Below are positions 8,275 through 17,944 of a stretch of DNA of 41,372 nucleotides, in pieces. Position numbers and translations under genes: made by a program. The notes under the pieces were generated by a model. That model saw only the letters and a list, made by a program, of their open reading frames with translations. It was not told the origin of the DNA and made no database searches. The DNA lies in the IMG/VR virus record IMGVR_UViG_3300027793_000134, positions 1 to 41,372 of that record. The stretch is one strand, 5' to 3'. Position 1 is the first letter of the stretch; every line of letters begins with the position of its first letter. The DNA comes from a virus.

Positions 8275-10397
8275 TATGATTCACAAATTATATTATATTC
8301 TATACGTAATCCCACAATAAACTCTGAGTCACTAAGCGGGTCTGTATTACCATCACAATCTGATTTTACCTCAATAATATTTGTTTGTGGATTTACCGTA
8401 TAACTTGCAACACCTGTAATTCCCGATAAAATACTTTCTAACGCATCTACCCATTGAGATTCGCTTGGAACGTCTGTTAGTGTTGTACCAGTGTAAAAAC
8501 TTTGTTGATATGTATTACCACTGACTTCTATTGTTGCAATATAAGTTGCCGCGGATAAAACACAGTTCGTATTACCCGTAGTTAAGTCATAAAAACCTTC
8601 ATTGACCATTGTATCAAAATCTCTTTTGTTATTAACTGTTGTGTTAAATCCACTACTAATGACCGGTACAACTTGATACCCAACAATAAAAGGTGTACAA
8701 GGAACAATGACACTCCTTGTTAATGTACAACCACTTGAATCGGAAACTGTTACACTAAAGGTTCCACCCGTCAAATTAGAAATGCTTGGTCCTGATTGAC
8801 CAATCGGTACGTTGTCTGACCATTGATATGTAAATGGGGGTGTGCCAGAAAATACACTTACAGTAATTGTACCACCTGAACCACTATTACCACAACTTGT
8901 TGACTCCATACCATAATCTAATGAGCTGGATGAACTAATCGAAAATGATTGATATACTGAACAGTTGTCTTCGTCTCTAACTTGTAAAGTGTAACTACCC
9001 GATGATAATCCATTAAAAGTGACTGCTGATTGTGGAACATCAATATACTGAATCACAGGTATATTATTTTTTGTTAGAATCATATCTAACACACCTGTGT
9101 ATCCTGTTCCAACCTGAACAAAACATGAACCATTATCCTGACCACATGTTGTTGCCGAAAGTGTTGTTGTTATACTAAACTTATCATTAGTAAATAGTGT
9201 AACATCTTGAGTAAATACACATCCGTTGGTATTACTTATAATTACAGTATATTCACCTGAATCTAAGTCAGTATAATTTTGTGTTGTTAAATTTGTTGTA
9301 AATGATTCGGTACTCAAATCAGGTTTGACTAATGTATATATAAAAGGACCATTACCAAGAACGTTGACCGAAATAGTTCCACCACTTGCTGAACATATAG
9401 AATTTTGTGTGTTAATTGACAATACTGAAAATCCAGCATTTGGTTGTAAATAAACACTACCTGTTACTGAACATAGAGCCGAATCCGTCACAGTAAAAAT
9501 TGCAGTACCAGGTGTAAATCCTGTAAATATTAGATTGGTTGCATAACTAATTAATGTTGTACCATTTGTCCCTGAATAGAAAAATGGACCTGTACCGCCA
9601 GTAATTATAATATTTACAGAGCCATCAGCGGCAAAACAACTTGGGCTTACGGTTTGAAACGATACTATTTGTAACGGGTCAGCGGTTTCAACCTCAACTG
9701 ATTTTGTCACACTACATCCTGCAGAATCACTAACTGTGACACTATAGGTGGAAGCGGTTAACCCTGTAATCGTCGTTCCTGTCGAACCATCACTCCAAAG
9801 ATATGTAAATGGAACTGAACCTGTTAATCCTGTAATTTGTAACTTACCTGTGGGACCAAAACAATTTGTATCGTCAACAACAAAAAAACCATAATCTACA
9901 GATGTTGATGAATTAACTATTACTGACTCTGAATATCCTGAACAACCACCATAATCCTCATAGTAAGTTCTATAAACACCAGGTGCTAAGTTTACAAATG
10001 ATAACTCACCGTTAGTTGTTACGGCACTTTGAACTATGGTATCTCCTGAATATAAATTTATAGTTATTGGATAAGCGGTTGACTGACCACTTATTGATAT
10101 TACGCCATTATTTTGTCCACAAGTTGTGGCACTAACAGAACTTACACTTAGACATCCACCACTCGAAACTATTATATTTATGTAAAATTCATTATTTACA
10201 TCACCCAAAGAATCATTGGCTCTTACAATGTAAACGCCAGCATCCAATCCTGTTTTAGTACTTCCAGTTCCAATGTTTGGGTCAACCCAATCAATAGTAT
10301 ATGGTTCAACACCACCCGAAAGAGAAATATAGATAGCACCACTACCATTATTGGAACAATCACCTGTTACTGAAAACTCATACTGAAAATTTGCCAT
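8274..10397 (-). CDS. SprB-repeat tail-fibre protein
   Basis: 707 residues from the ATG at 10397 ([12 protein letters not shown]), chosen because it forms the TAATG junction seen at neighbouring genes; an ATG 9 bases upstream is also in frame. Residues about 1-565 hold roughly seven repeats of 70-80 residues of SprB type. Each begins with a Cys in a TTCGQNNG-like motif, continues with a PFTYLWSDG-like strand and a [13 protein letters not shown]-like strand, and ends with a second Cys. SprB repeats are known from the gliding-motility adhesins of flavobacteria. The last 80 residues form a different domain shared with the end of the upstream 974-residue protein. The position suggests a tail fibre or baseplate-attached adhesin, with the repeats as a stalk or receptor-binding part. 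Acquisition from host adhesin genes is plausible. No enzyme motif is seen. Confidence 0.88.
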   Translation of the reverse strand: MANFQYEFSVTGDCSNNGSGAIYISLSGGVEPYTIDWVDPNIGTGSTKTGLDAGVYIVRANDSLGDVNNEFYINIIVSSGGCLSVSSVSATTCGQNNGVISISGQSTAYPITINLYSGDTIVQSAVTTNGELSFVNLAPGVYRTYYEDYGGCSGYSESVIVNSSTSVDYGFFVVDDTNCFGPTGKLQITGLTGSVPFTYLWSDGSTGTTITGLTASTYSVTVSDSAGCSVTKSVEVETADPLQIVSFQTVSPSCFAADGSVNIIITGGTGPFFYSGTNGTTLISYATNLIFTGFTPGTAIFTVTDSALCSVTGSVYLQPNAGFSVLSINTQNSICSASGGTISVNVLGNGPFIYTLVKPDLSTESFTTNLTTQNYTDLDSGEYTVIISNTNGCVFTQDVTLFTNDKFSITTTLSATTCGQDNGSCFVQVGTGYTGVLDMILTKNNIPVIQYIDVPQSAVTFNGLSSGSYTLQVRDEDNCSVYQSFSISSSSSLDYGMESTSCGNSGSGGTITVSVFSGTPPFTYQWSDNVPIGQSGPSISNLTGGTFSVTVSDSSGCTLTRSVIVPCTPFIVGYQVVPVISSGFNTTVNNKRDFDTMVNEGFYDLTTGNTNCVLSAATYIATIEVSGNTYQQSFYTGTTLTDVPSESQWVDALESILSGITGVASYTVNPQTNIIEVKSDCDGNTDPLSDSEFIVGLRIEYNIICES

Positions 10398-13321
10398 TAT
10401 CCACAAGAAATAGTTGCGTTTATCCCTACATTAAGAGTAAGTGTTTTGTCTTTAAATAGTTCCATACAACCTGAGTTTGATATTATAATTCTTTCTGAAT
10501 TAACATTATAGTTTAATCCATATTGGTAAATAGTTGATAAGTAAGTATCTAATCCATCTATCCATTGTTGTTCTGTTGGTATACCATTTATACCATAACC
10601 AGTAAAGAATGGTTGTTGTACTAATATTGTATCATCTAATCTTAAATCAATATACCAAACAGCGGTAATTGAATTGAGGTCACAGTTTTGTAATTGGAAC
10701 CCTTGTTCGGTGACAACGCCATTTAATGCGATATATAGAGCATCTGAGAAGGAATCGATTGTCGAGCTTGTTCCACTCCAAGGAATAGTTGCACCTGATA
10801 TTGTTTCGTCAATACAATCATATGCAAATAAAACACCAGTTGCGGTGCAGGGTACACACGGTACTGCAACAAATTGACAACCCCTTTGTTTTCTGTAAAC
10901 ATACTTTTGTCTATGAAAAGCAGAGTTTTCATATTTCAAACCACCGTTCCATATTGTTGATGATGGAATAACCTGTTCAACTAATTTTGTCCAATAATTA
11001 CCAATTCCGATTGAGTAGTCAATCATTTTTTGATAAGTGTATTTTGAGGTATCAACACCAGCTAACTCTAAGGATTGTAAATAATTCCAATATACTAATT
11101 GTAGTGTTGGGTATCCTGAAGATTTACCATCATTTGTAAACCATCTATTTCTAACGTTAATCATGTTGTGGTAAAATGATTGTGCAAACTCAGCGAATGT
11201 TTTAGTTTGTGGTTGTGGACTAATCACTGTCCAATCTATATTACCAGGAGATGGATAAGGTGTTGTTAAACCAGTATATGGTATTGGGTAATCATATTCA
11301 TTCGATTGTGACCAAACATCATAAGTGATTCCCTGACCAACATTCAAAAATAAATCAACATTTTTTACGTTAAGTGTCAAACTGTTGTCCAATGATGTCG
11401 GTGTTGACTCATCAGCAATTGATTTTGCATTATCTTTGAAAGAATTAATTGTGAATCCTAAACTACCCATATTTGGGAAATTTCTATATCTTTGTAAAAA
11501 TTGTTGTCCGTATGATGGAGCAACTTTTGTAACCTGTATAGTCGGCGTTGTTGATGTATATGTTAGATTCGTTATTTCTACCAAATTTTCACTGACGTGA
11601 AATGAATTTTGTTCATACCAACCTTGACCTTGTTGGAAAAAGAAATTTGTTGTTTGGTCAGGTGTTTTTGGAAACCCATCAATATTGATTGGGTAATCAG
11701 TAATTAAAAAGTCCGACTCTGTCGCAACTAAATTTGTTGTGAATGCGCTGTAAACCCTTCCTCTAATTTTGTATTCAGAACCAACCAAATATCCTGGTAT
11801 CTGTTGTTGATAAGTACCACCTGAGATTTGAACATATTGTGTTAAGAAATCTTCGTATTTTAATTTTCTATCTGCGGTGTATATAGTTTCATTGAATTCA
11901 ATCAAAGCATCAGGTGCACCAATAGTTCTCATCAAAAATTCTATGGATTTTCTTGTCCCTTTCGAGCGGAATAAATTTGATGCGTTTAAGATTAATCTTC
12001 TATAATATTCAAAATTTAATTCTGTAGGTGTTTGGTCTCTTGTCCATCCATCATAAATTGATTTGTTTTTAACACCATAAATTGACGTTAAAAAATCTTC
12101 ATTTGTGATTGGTGAAATATTTGTATCCCACCCTAATGTCTTAGCCAAATAAACTAACAAAGCGGATGGTATATCATTTTCAGGAACATATTCCACAGAT
12201 GTCATTGTTGCCAACGAATCAATAAAAATTTTTGTTTCATCAAAACTTCTACCGTAGATTTGAATAACCTTTTCAACTTTTTGGTCATTTGTATCAAATT
12301 CGTGAAATGCATCTGTGGTTAAAAATCTACTGATTAAATTTGTTTTAAATGTATCTAATTGTTCACCGTAAGAACTTAATGTTTCCAAGTAAACATCATA
12401 GGCGGTTGTAATAATATCCAAATTCCATACACCTAATAATGGCCAAGTTAAATAAACATATGATGTATAAAAAGTACCATCATCAGTTTGTTGTGGTAGT
12501 TTAAATTGTGCAGTATATTTTGGAACTACAAATCTATTTAATAAAAATTTTTGTATCTCATCAAAATCATTATTAAAAACCATTTCAGTTTTTAATTTAT
12601 TCGGTCTCATTACCAAAGTATTTGTTGTTGTAACATCACCTGAAAATGGATTTCCACTAACGGTAATTGATAATGTTCCACTTGTTGTTGAATTTGAGGC
12701 TGTGAATAACATGAATTGATATTCTGTTGACCCGGTGCCAATAAACAAAGAATAATCTCTAAAAAACGTGGTCATATCCCTTAAGGGACTAACAGGTGTT
12801 GGTCTAAGAGCAATGTTCCTTGCCGCGTTTTGTGAAAAATCAATATCGAAAATATTTTTGATTCTTTGAACGTCCACGTCAAAACTTGTTGTGTTTTCGT
12901 TTTGATTGAATACGATGTTTGTCGCGGTATTAGCTGTGCTAAAATCAAAATAAACTTGGTCAACTTCAATAGCCGCTGGAAAGAAATTAATAATTTGTGT
13001 TATCGATGTTGAAAGTCTTTTACTTAATGACCCATATAATGTGAAGTTTGTTACCTCAGTCAAATCATATGACGGATAAACTTTTAAGTCTTTCGATAAT
13101 GCTTCTTTTGCCTCAAGTATATTAACGTTCAAATCACTCAGGGTGATTGGGTTTGAGAAAACACCCGATTGATAATCATTATCAATCTTTTCAACCACCC
13201 CATAATTCCATATAAAATTTGTGTTTGTTAATCCACCACCTTGCGTTGTCTGAAAACCAACTAAATCTTCGTTGGGGTCAAGAAAACCTGCGCCAGGATT
13301 TGGGATAACTATTCTACTCAT
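10397..13321 (-). CDS. gpI-like baseplate/tail protein with extra C-terminal domain
   Basis: 974 residues. The middle (about 380-490) resembles tail protein I of P2-type and other contractile phages. It includes LVYLAKTLGWDTN, FEYYRRLILNASNLFRSKGT and KSIEFLMRTIGAP; this pattern of a region followed by 'lyrsKGT...l....G' is typical of gpI. That family links the baseplate periphery to fibres. The N-terminal 370 residues are unrecognised. The C-terminus carries a CVPC cluster and then a domain of about 80 residues (FFTGYG, PTEQQWIDGLDTYLS, final SCG). This domain is repeated at the end of the next gene, supporting partnership with the SprB-repeat fibre. The ATG at 13321 overlaps the previous stop as TAATG. 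Confidence 0.8.
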   Translation of the reverse strand: MSRIVIPNPGAGFLDPNEDLVGFQTTQGGGLTNTNFIWNYGVVEKIDNDYQSGVFSNPITLSDLNVNILEAKEALSKDLKVYPSYDLTEVTNFTLYGSLSKRLSTSITQIINFFPAAIEVDQVYFDFSTANTATNIVFNQNENTTSFDVDVQRIKNIFDIDFSQNAARNIALRPTPVSPLRDMTTFFRDYSLFIGTGSTEYQFMLFTASNSTTSGTLSITVSGNPFSGDVTTTNTLVMRPNKLKTEMVFNNDFDEIQKFLLNRFVVPKYTAQFKLPQQTDDGTFYTSYVYLTWPLLGVWNLDIITTAYDVYLETLSSYGEQLDTFKTNLISRFLTTDAFHEFDTNDQKVEKVIQIYGRSFDETKIFIDSLATMTSVEYVPENDIPSALLVYLAKTLGWDTNISPITNEDFLTSIYGVKNKSIYDGWTRDQTPTELNFEYYRRLILNASNLFRSKGTRKSIEFLMRTIGAPDALIEFNETIYTADRKLKYEDFLTQYVQISGGTYQQQIPGYLVGSEYKIRGRVYSAFTTNLVATESDFLITDYPINIDGFPKTPDQTTNFFFQQGQGWYEQNSFHVSENLVEITNLTYTSTTPTIQVTKVAPSYGQQFLQRYRNFPNMGSLGFTINSFKDNAKSIADESTPTSLDNSLTLNVKNVDLFLNVGQGITYDVWSQSNEYDYPIPYTGLTTPYPSPGNIDWTVISPQPQTKTFAEFAQSFYHNMINVRNRWFTNDGKSSGYPTLQLVYWNYLQSLELAGVDTSKYTYQKMIDYSIGIGNYWTKLVEQVIPSSTIWNGGLKYENSAFHRQKYVYRKQRGCQFVAVPCVPCTATGVLFAYDCIDETISGATIPWSGTSSTIDSFSDALYIALNGVVTEQGFQLQNCDLNSITAVWYIDLRLDDTILVQQPFFTGYGINGIPTEQQWIDGLDTYLSTIYQYGLNYNVNSERIIISNSGCMELFKDKTLTLNVGINATISCG

Positions 13322-14232
13322 TATGGTATGATATTGTCAAAACTAACACTAAAGTCAATATTATTATTTCTATCTTGACGAACTTCATATAACAAGTCAC
13401 CAAACTCACTTCTAATTTCAAACAAGTTGTATTGTTTGTAAATTCTACTTTCTGAGTCGTAAATAGTGTAGATACCTGTATCGATTGCTTTGCTTTGATT
13501 ACCGTAAAGAGCTACAGCAATACTGTTCAAGTCATACTCAGCCATCTCTATTTCAATGGTGAAAGGATTAAAGAATGTATTAGTCAAAATAACTTGTTGT
13601 CCTGGCTGTCCAATGTATGGAACTGCGTTTGGGTTATTGGATGGTGCGCTTGATGGTGACACAGTTGCAAATACTAAGTTTCTTGCACTTGGTGAGTCGA
13701 TATATCTATATCTCACAGAGTTCACATTACCAGCTGCGGGGTTACTAATTACAGTATCCACAAAGAAAGATGATGTTACGATTCTATAAAAATTGGGTAT
13801 TTTGGTACCGTCTGTGTTTAAATATTCAACACGATATCCAACTAAACCTTGTGAAATAAATCTATTTCTAAATGCTGATGGTACATTATTAGTGTCCATT
13901 ATAATACCCTTAACATTTGGTAAAGCAGATAATACACCACAATCTGTCAAAGTAGTTCGTATTTGTGCCGGTCTAATCATTAAAGTGTATATACCAATTT
14001 TATTAAATTCATTTGCCGGTAATTTTAAATTATATAATCCACCCAATATTTCATTACTATTACCACCTGTGTTTCCGTTATTGAAATAAGGTGTTAATAT
14101 TTGTGATGCGTTGAGTTTTTTAATAATCGGTGTTGATGTAAAGTCACGTGACGGTGTATACACCAAGATGATTTCAACATCTTCAGGTGCCATGTCGGCT
14201 GGGCGAGTTATGCCATATGTTCCTAGTGCCAT
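13321..14232 (-). CDS. Tail-region structural protein, unknown
   Basis: 303 residues beginning MALGTYGITRPADMAPEDVE; no family recognised. It is soluble-looking with mixed alpha/beta composition, no signal peptide, no membrane segment and no obvious catalytic motif. It contains a Pro/Asn/Ser-rich stretch near residues 195-215 (SPSSAPSNNPNAVPY) and an acidic C-terminus with SVSFDNIIP. It lies in the coupled baseplate gene block: one base separates it from the preceding stop, and its own stop overlaps the next start as TAATG. A structural role in the baseplate or fibre network is inferred from context only. Confidence 0.75.
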   Translation of the reverse strand: MALGTYGITRPADMAPEDVEIILVYTPSRDFTSTPIIKKLNASQILTPYFNNGNTGGNSNEILGGLYNLKLPANEFNKIGIYTLMIRPAQIRTTLTDCGVLSALPNVKGIIMDTNNVPSAFRNRFISQGLVGYRVEYLNTDGTKIPNFYRIVTSSFFVDTVISNPAAGNVNSVRYRYIDSPSARNLVFATVSPSSAPSNNPNAVPYIGQPGQQVILTNTFFNPFTIEIEMAEYDLNSIAVALYGNQSKAIDTGIYTIYDSESRIYKQYNLFEIRSEFGDLLYEVRQDRNNNIDFSVSFDNIIP

Positions 14233-14233
14233 T

Positions 14234-15337
14234 TTATTGTTCTGTTAGTTTAAAATATCCATATCCGTATTTTATGAGGTCACCAAGATTGTCAACTTCA
14301 CCTAATCTAAGTAAACTTTCCGTTCCTGATAATTTGCCCCTATCTATAAATACATTTGATTGTATTTCTGTAGCGTTCACCATACCAATTAATATTTCTT
14401 CTTTTACAATTGGAACTGGTGTTATGTTGTTTTCTGTTAATCCTGACGAGTTAGCAATGAATAATGTATATCCTTGAGGGAAATCATAATATAATGTATT
14501 CAAATATGTGTAACCTGTGTAATCAGGTCCTAAATTTTGGACGTACCCAATAATTTCCCCTTTTTGAATTACGGGAGCGCCGGGAATGTATGGGTTAGGA
14601 CCATATTGTTTTAATTGTGTCAATTTTGAACTTGTAAATCCTGAAACTAAAAATGGTATTGTAGTATAGTTTGAAGATATTTGAGACTGAATATTATTTT
14701 CACTATCTCCTGTGAATATCCATTTATATGATATCGGTGTTCCTGACCAATAACCATCGCGAGGCACAAAATAATATTCACCGTCAGGATTGTCAAAACT
14801 AATATCGGTATATGGTATTGTTATTTTTTTAGTGGTGACTGTAGTACCCCAAGCTGCGGTGCCACTTAAACTAACATTATATACTTTTGATGAGCCATCA
14901 GATAGTGGAGCATAGTCATGTGATACAAAGTCAGGATATTTTTTAATAATCGTTTCATTTGGTTGATTATCACCCCAATCAATTTCATATACAATATCTT
15001 GTGCTAAAATTTCTGAGGTATTATATAGATATAATGTGTATGCGGAATTACCCGTTACACCACTATATACAAAATTATTATTAATATCTTTTTGATATAT
15101 GGCACCGTCGAATCCTGAATAATATCCAATATCTTTGTATGTTTGTTTAAACATTACAGGTATTGTTAGTCCTGTCAATACTGAATCACCGTTGGTCCCC
15201 CCTGACAACAAATAAGTCATTCCCGTCCAAGCGGGTTCATCTCTTCCACCACCATCGGGAAATGGAACATAAACTTCTACCTTGGCAGATTCTAAAAATT
15301 CTTGTGAAATCACTATATTATATTGTTCTGTCTTCAT
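14234..15337 (-). CDS. Tail-region structural protein, unknown
   Basis: 367 residues beginning MKTEQYNIVISQEFLESAKVE. Unrecognised. The composition is beta-rich (Gly, Thr, Tyr, Asn), with a segment VYEIDWGDNQPNETI near residue 115 followed by SLSGTAAW near 155. That looks like a PKD/Ig-type beta sandwich ('WxFGDG'-like). This is a weak resemblance. Its start overlaps the previous stop by four bases (ATGA). It is likely part of the same baseplate or fibre assembly as its neighbours; no enzyme motif seen. Confidence 0.75.
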   Translation of the reverse strand: MKTEQYNIVISQEFLESAKVEVYVPFPDGGGRDEPAWTGMTYLLSGGTNGDSVLTGLTIPVMFKQTYKDIGYYSGFDGAIYQKDINNNFVYSGVTGNSAYTLYLYNTSEILAQDIVYEIDWGDNQPNETIIKKYPDFVSHDYAPLSDGSSKVYNVSLSGTAAWGTTVTTKKITIPYTDISFDNPDGEYYFVPRDGYWSGTPISYKWIFTGDSENNIQSQISSNYTTIPFLVSGFTSSKLTQLKQYGPNPYIPGAPVIQKGEIIGYVQNLGPDYTGYTYLNTLYYDFPQGYTLFIANSSGLTENNITPVPIVKEEILIGMVNATEIQSNVFIDRGKLSGTESLLRLGEVDNLGDLIKYGYGYFKLTEQ

Positions 15338-16182
15338 GGATTTACATATTCATACCACTTAATCGGATTATAATCCGTACCAACTTTTGTTAAATTTCCT
15401 AATTGGTCTTTTAAAAATACCTCATAGGTATAATCATCGTAATTTAACTTAAGTGTATAGTAGAAATTTAATTCTTGTGAAAAGTTAAATTTATCTTGTT
15501 TTGTTCCTTGTGGTGTATTCATCATTCTTTTAAATCCACCAATGTTAGCATCATAAAATTTTGCTGACATAAATAATGTATCCACTTCGGGGTTCAAAAA
15601 TTCAGGTGATTTTAACCAATATACAAAGTATCCCTCTTTGTCACCCGTAAAGTTCAGTTGGTATTCAGGTTTTCTGATTGCAACGGTGTTCTGTCCTATG
15701 ATTGCAGATGTTGTCAGACCCTGTTGAGTTGGAATTATTATGGTTAACAAGTTTCGTTGTACGGTACTTTTCTCTGAATCATAAAAATCTAATTTGAAAT
15801 AAGACTTTGAAAAAACATCCTCATTATAATAAATTTGTCTACTCGTAAATCCATTAGCTCTGTAATCCGATACCCACGCTGTGTTTGTTGTGGTTGCAGT
15901 TATTGATGAATCAGTTGTTGCAGAATAAAAATAAAAATCATAATGTGTACTTGTTTTAGACCCAACATCAATGACCTGTGGTGCCCAAGGCGCATGTGAA
16001 TATCTTATGGTTTCAAAATTATCAATTGGGTTAATTGCTTGTTGAATAATTTCATTTTCAAAAACCTCAATGGCATCGTTAACACCATTCAAATCCCAAG
16101 TAGTTAATATTGGAACTTGTAACGCTAAATCGTTGTCATTGGCGTTTTGAATTGGGTTATATCTTAATCTTAAATTATTCAC
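15334..16182 (-). CDS. Tail-region structural protein, unknown (GTG start)
   Basis: 282 residues, starting at a GTG (16182) that overlaps the previous stop by eight bases; reading is MNNLRLRYNPIQNANDND. No family recognised. It is rich in aromatic residues and Asn/Thr, with alternating hydrophobic strands (YDFYFYSATTDSS, YFKLDFYDSEK, FYYTLKLNYDDYTYEVF), consistent with a beta-sandwich structural protein. The dense overlap with both neighbours implies translational coupling and production in a fixed ratio. Its role is inferred from position in the baseplate block. Confidence 0.75.
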   Translation of the reverse strand: MNNLRLRYNPIQNANDNDLALQVPILTTWDLNGVNDAIEVFENEIIQQAINPIDNFETIRYSHAPWAPQVIDVGSKTSTHYDFYFYSATTDSSITATTTNTAWVSDYRANGFTSRQIYYNEDVFSKSYFKLDFYDSEKSTVQRNLLTIIIPTQQGLTTSAIIGQNTVAIRKPEYQLNFTGDKEGYFVYWLKSPEFLNPEVDTLFMSAKFYDANIGGFKRMMNTPQGTKQDKFNFSQELNFYYTLKLNYDDYTYEVFLKDQLGNLTKVGTDYNPIKWYEYVNP

Positions 16183-17944
16183 AAAGGTCTATAATTGGTT
16201 GAGCAACAACTTCAACAGATTGGTTTATATTACTAAATGGTGTTGATTGTAAGAATAATATTTGTGAAAAAGGATAATGTGCATCATTCAAAAATGGATA
16301 ATCAACACCTCTTCCATTTTGGAAAATACCGTAATTTAAAATTGTTCTCCACAACCAAGTATTGAGATTTTGTGAGAAATAAGCCCAATAAGGTCGTGTG
16401 TTAACATTTTGTCCTACTGCGGTAGTTATAGAATCTGCAAAGTCTCTTAATTTAATTGAGTGGTGTGGTGTGTAAAAATAACCTGGTGGGTTATTACTTG
16501 TAGTAACTTCAGTTTGATATAAAGCATCGTTGAATGTGATTTTATGTTTACAATCAGAAACCACATATTCAGTTTGTTCGATATCGTTGTATTCACAAAA
16601 ATCACCTGATAAAACGTCATCAATTTTTAATGGTTGATTATAATAAAAAGTATATGTTTTACCATTGGATACTTTATTATAAGAGCTAACAGGTATCTCG
16701 ACTAAATTGTCATCAGCATTTGTTGCCCACCAGTCGTCCAAACTATCAGAATGAAAATTAAATGACCATCCTTTTTGTAATCCGTATTTATTATTGGCGG
16801 TTGGTTTTGGTTTATTGAACCATCCATAGTATCCTTTATTAACAATTGTAACAAACACATCGGTGACTGGTTTCATATTGTTATCAACCATATCATAGAT
16901 ATTTAAATCTTTTTTAAATGTGAAACTAAATGCTTGTGAGTTTTCTCGTATAGAAACTCTTTGTTGTAAGTTTGGTGTTAATGCTGAATATTCCATTTTC
17001 TGTTGGTTGGTAAACGGAACGTTTTCAAAACCCATTTTAGAAACATCAGATTCATTTTCATTTGTCAAAATCTTGTGTAATCTAACATAATATCTTGATT
17101 TGCTCTCACCTGAATTGGATATATCACCAATTCGTTTGAATGTTCCTGAAACACCATTTACAAATGTAGTACCTGTATAACCAGGATTTACTATCGAAAA
17201 ACTTGTACTCGCGTTGTTATATCCTTGTTCACCAACTAAATCAACTCTAAATAAATTATTACCATCATAATTTATAGACAATTCAACATATTGGTAAGAC
17301 GTTAAATTGTGATTTCCAGCACATCTGAATGTGATATAATTAATACCGTTCTGTACTGTGTTAATAATTGTAAAAGGTATACCATCAGATACAACAAAAC
17401 TTAAGGGTGTTCCATTAATTTGTTTATCCACATATGACATTCTTTGTTCTGTGTCAGATGAAAATGGATAACTTAAATACACACCCCAATTGTATGTTGA
17501 GGCACTTTGCGGTTGTAGAATATTATGTGGATTTTCAACATCAGTCCTAATAAAATTAAATTCATTGTACTGTGGAAGTCCACCCCATTTTAAACCAAAT
17601 GTGTCGGGAACTCTTTCAAATGCGTTAAATAATATTTGGTTATTATTGACCACAGATAATTCGTTTGTTAAGTATAAAAAATTCTTATATCCATCATAAT
17701 CAGTTGTACCTGATATAACATTAGAAAATATGTTTGATATCTTTCCACCAATTCTAAATGTTGTTGACGACTGTCTTTCAACTTCAGTTTGTTCGGCAGC
17801 GTTTATATCACTAATTCGGTCAGAATCAATTAATTCTTTTCGGTCACCAATTAATTCAACGGGTACTGATGCAAGTCTTTCAGGTGCACCTTTGTATCTA
17901 AGATTACCTTTAAGTATTGTGATGTTGTTTTGATAGTTACCCAT
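16175..17944 (-). CDS. Large baseplate-region structural protein, unknown
   Basis: 589 residues beginning MGNYQNNITILKGNLRYKG. No recognised family. It is rich in Asn, Tyr, Phe and Thr, with few cysteines (near the middle and at the C-terminal DLCE). A segment VFVTIVNKGYYGWFNKPKP (about residue 360) and repeated aromatic strands suggest a mainly beta protein. There are no membrane segments and no catalytic motif. The start overlaps the previous stop as TAATG and its own end overlaps the following GTG. It directly follows the 1772-residue protein, so the two probably form one assembly. Position relative to gp6-like and gpI-like genes suggests a wedge or intermediate protein, by analogy with T4 gp7, gp8 or gp10, without sequence proof. 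Confidence 0.75.
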   Translation of the reverse strand: MGNYQNNITILKGNLRYKGAPERLASVPVELIGDRKELIDSDRISDINAAEQTEVERQSSTTFRIGGKISNIFSNVISGTTDYDGYKNFLYLTNELSVVNNNQILFNAFERVPDTFGLKWGGLPQYNEFNFIRTDVENPHNILQPQSASTYNWGVYLSYPFSSDTEQRMSYVDKQINGTPLSFVVSDGIPFTIINTVQNGINYITFRCAGNHNLTSYQYVELSINYDGNNLFRVDLVGEQGYNNASTSFSIVNPGYTGTTFVNGVSGTFKRIGDISNSGESKSRYYVRLHKILTNENESDVSKMGFENVPFTNQQKMEYSALTPNLQQRVSIRENSQAFSFTFKKDLNIYDMVDNNMKPVTDVFVTIVNKGYYGWFNKPKPTANNKYGLQKGWSFNFHSDSLDDWWATNADDNLVEIPVSSYNKVSNGKTYTFYYNQPLKIDDVLSGDFCEYNDIEQTEYVVSDCKHKITFNDALYQTEVTTSNNPPGYFYTPHHSIKLRDFADSITTAVGQNVNTRPYWAYFSQNLNTWLWRTILNYGIFQNGRGVDYPFLNDAHYPFSQILFLQSTPFSNINQSVEVVAQPIIDLCE

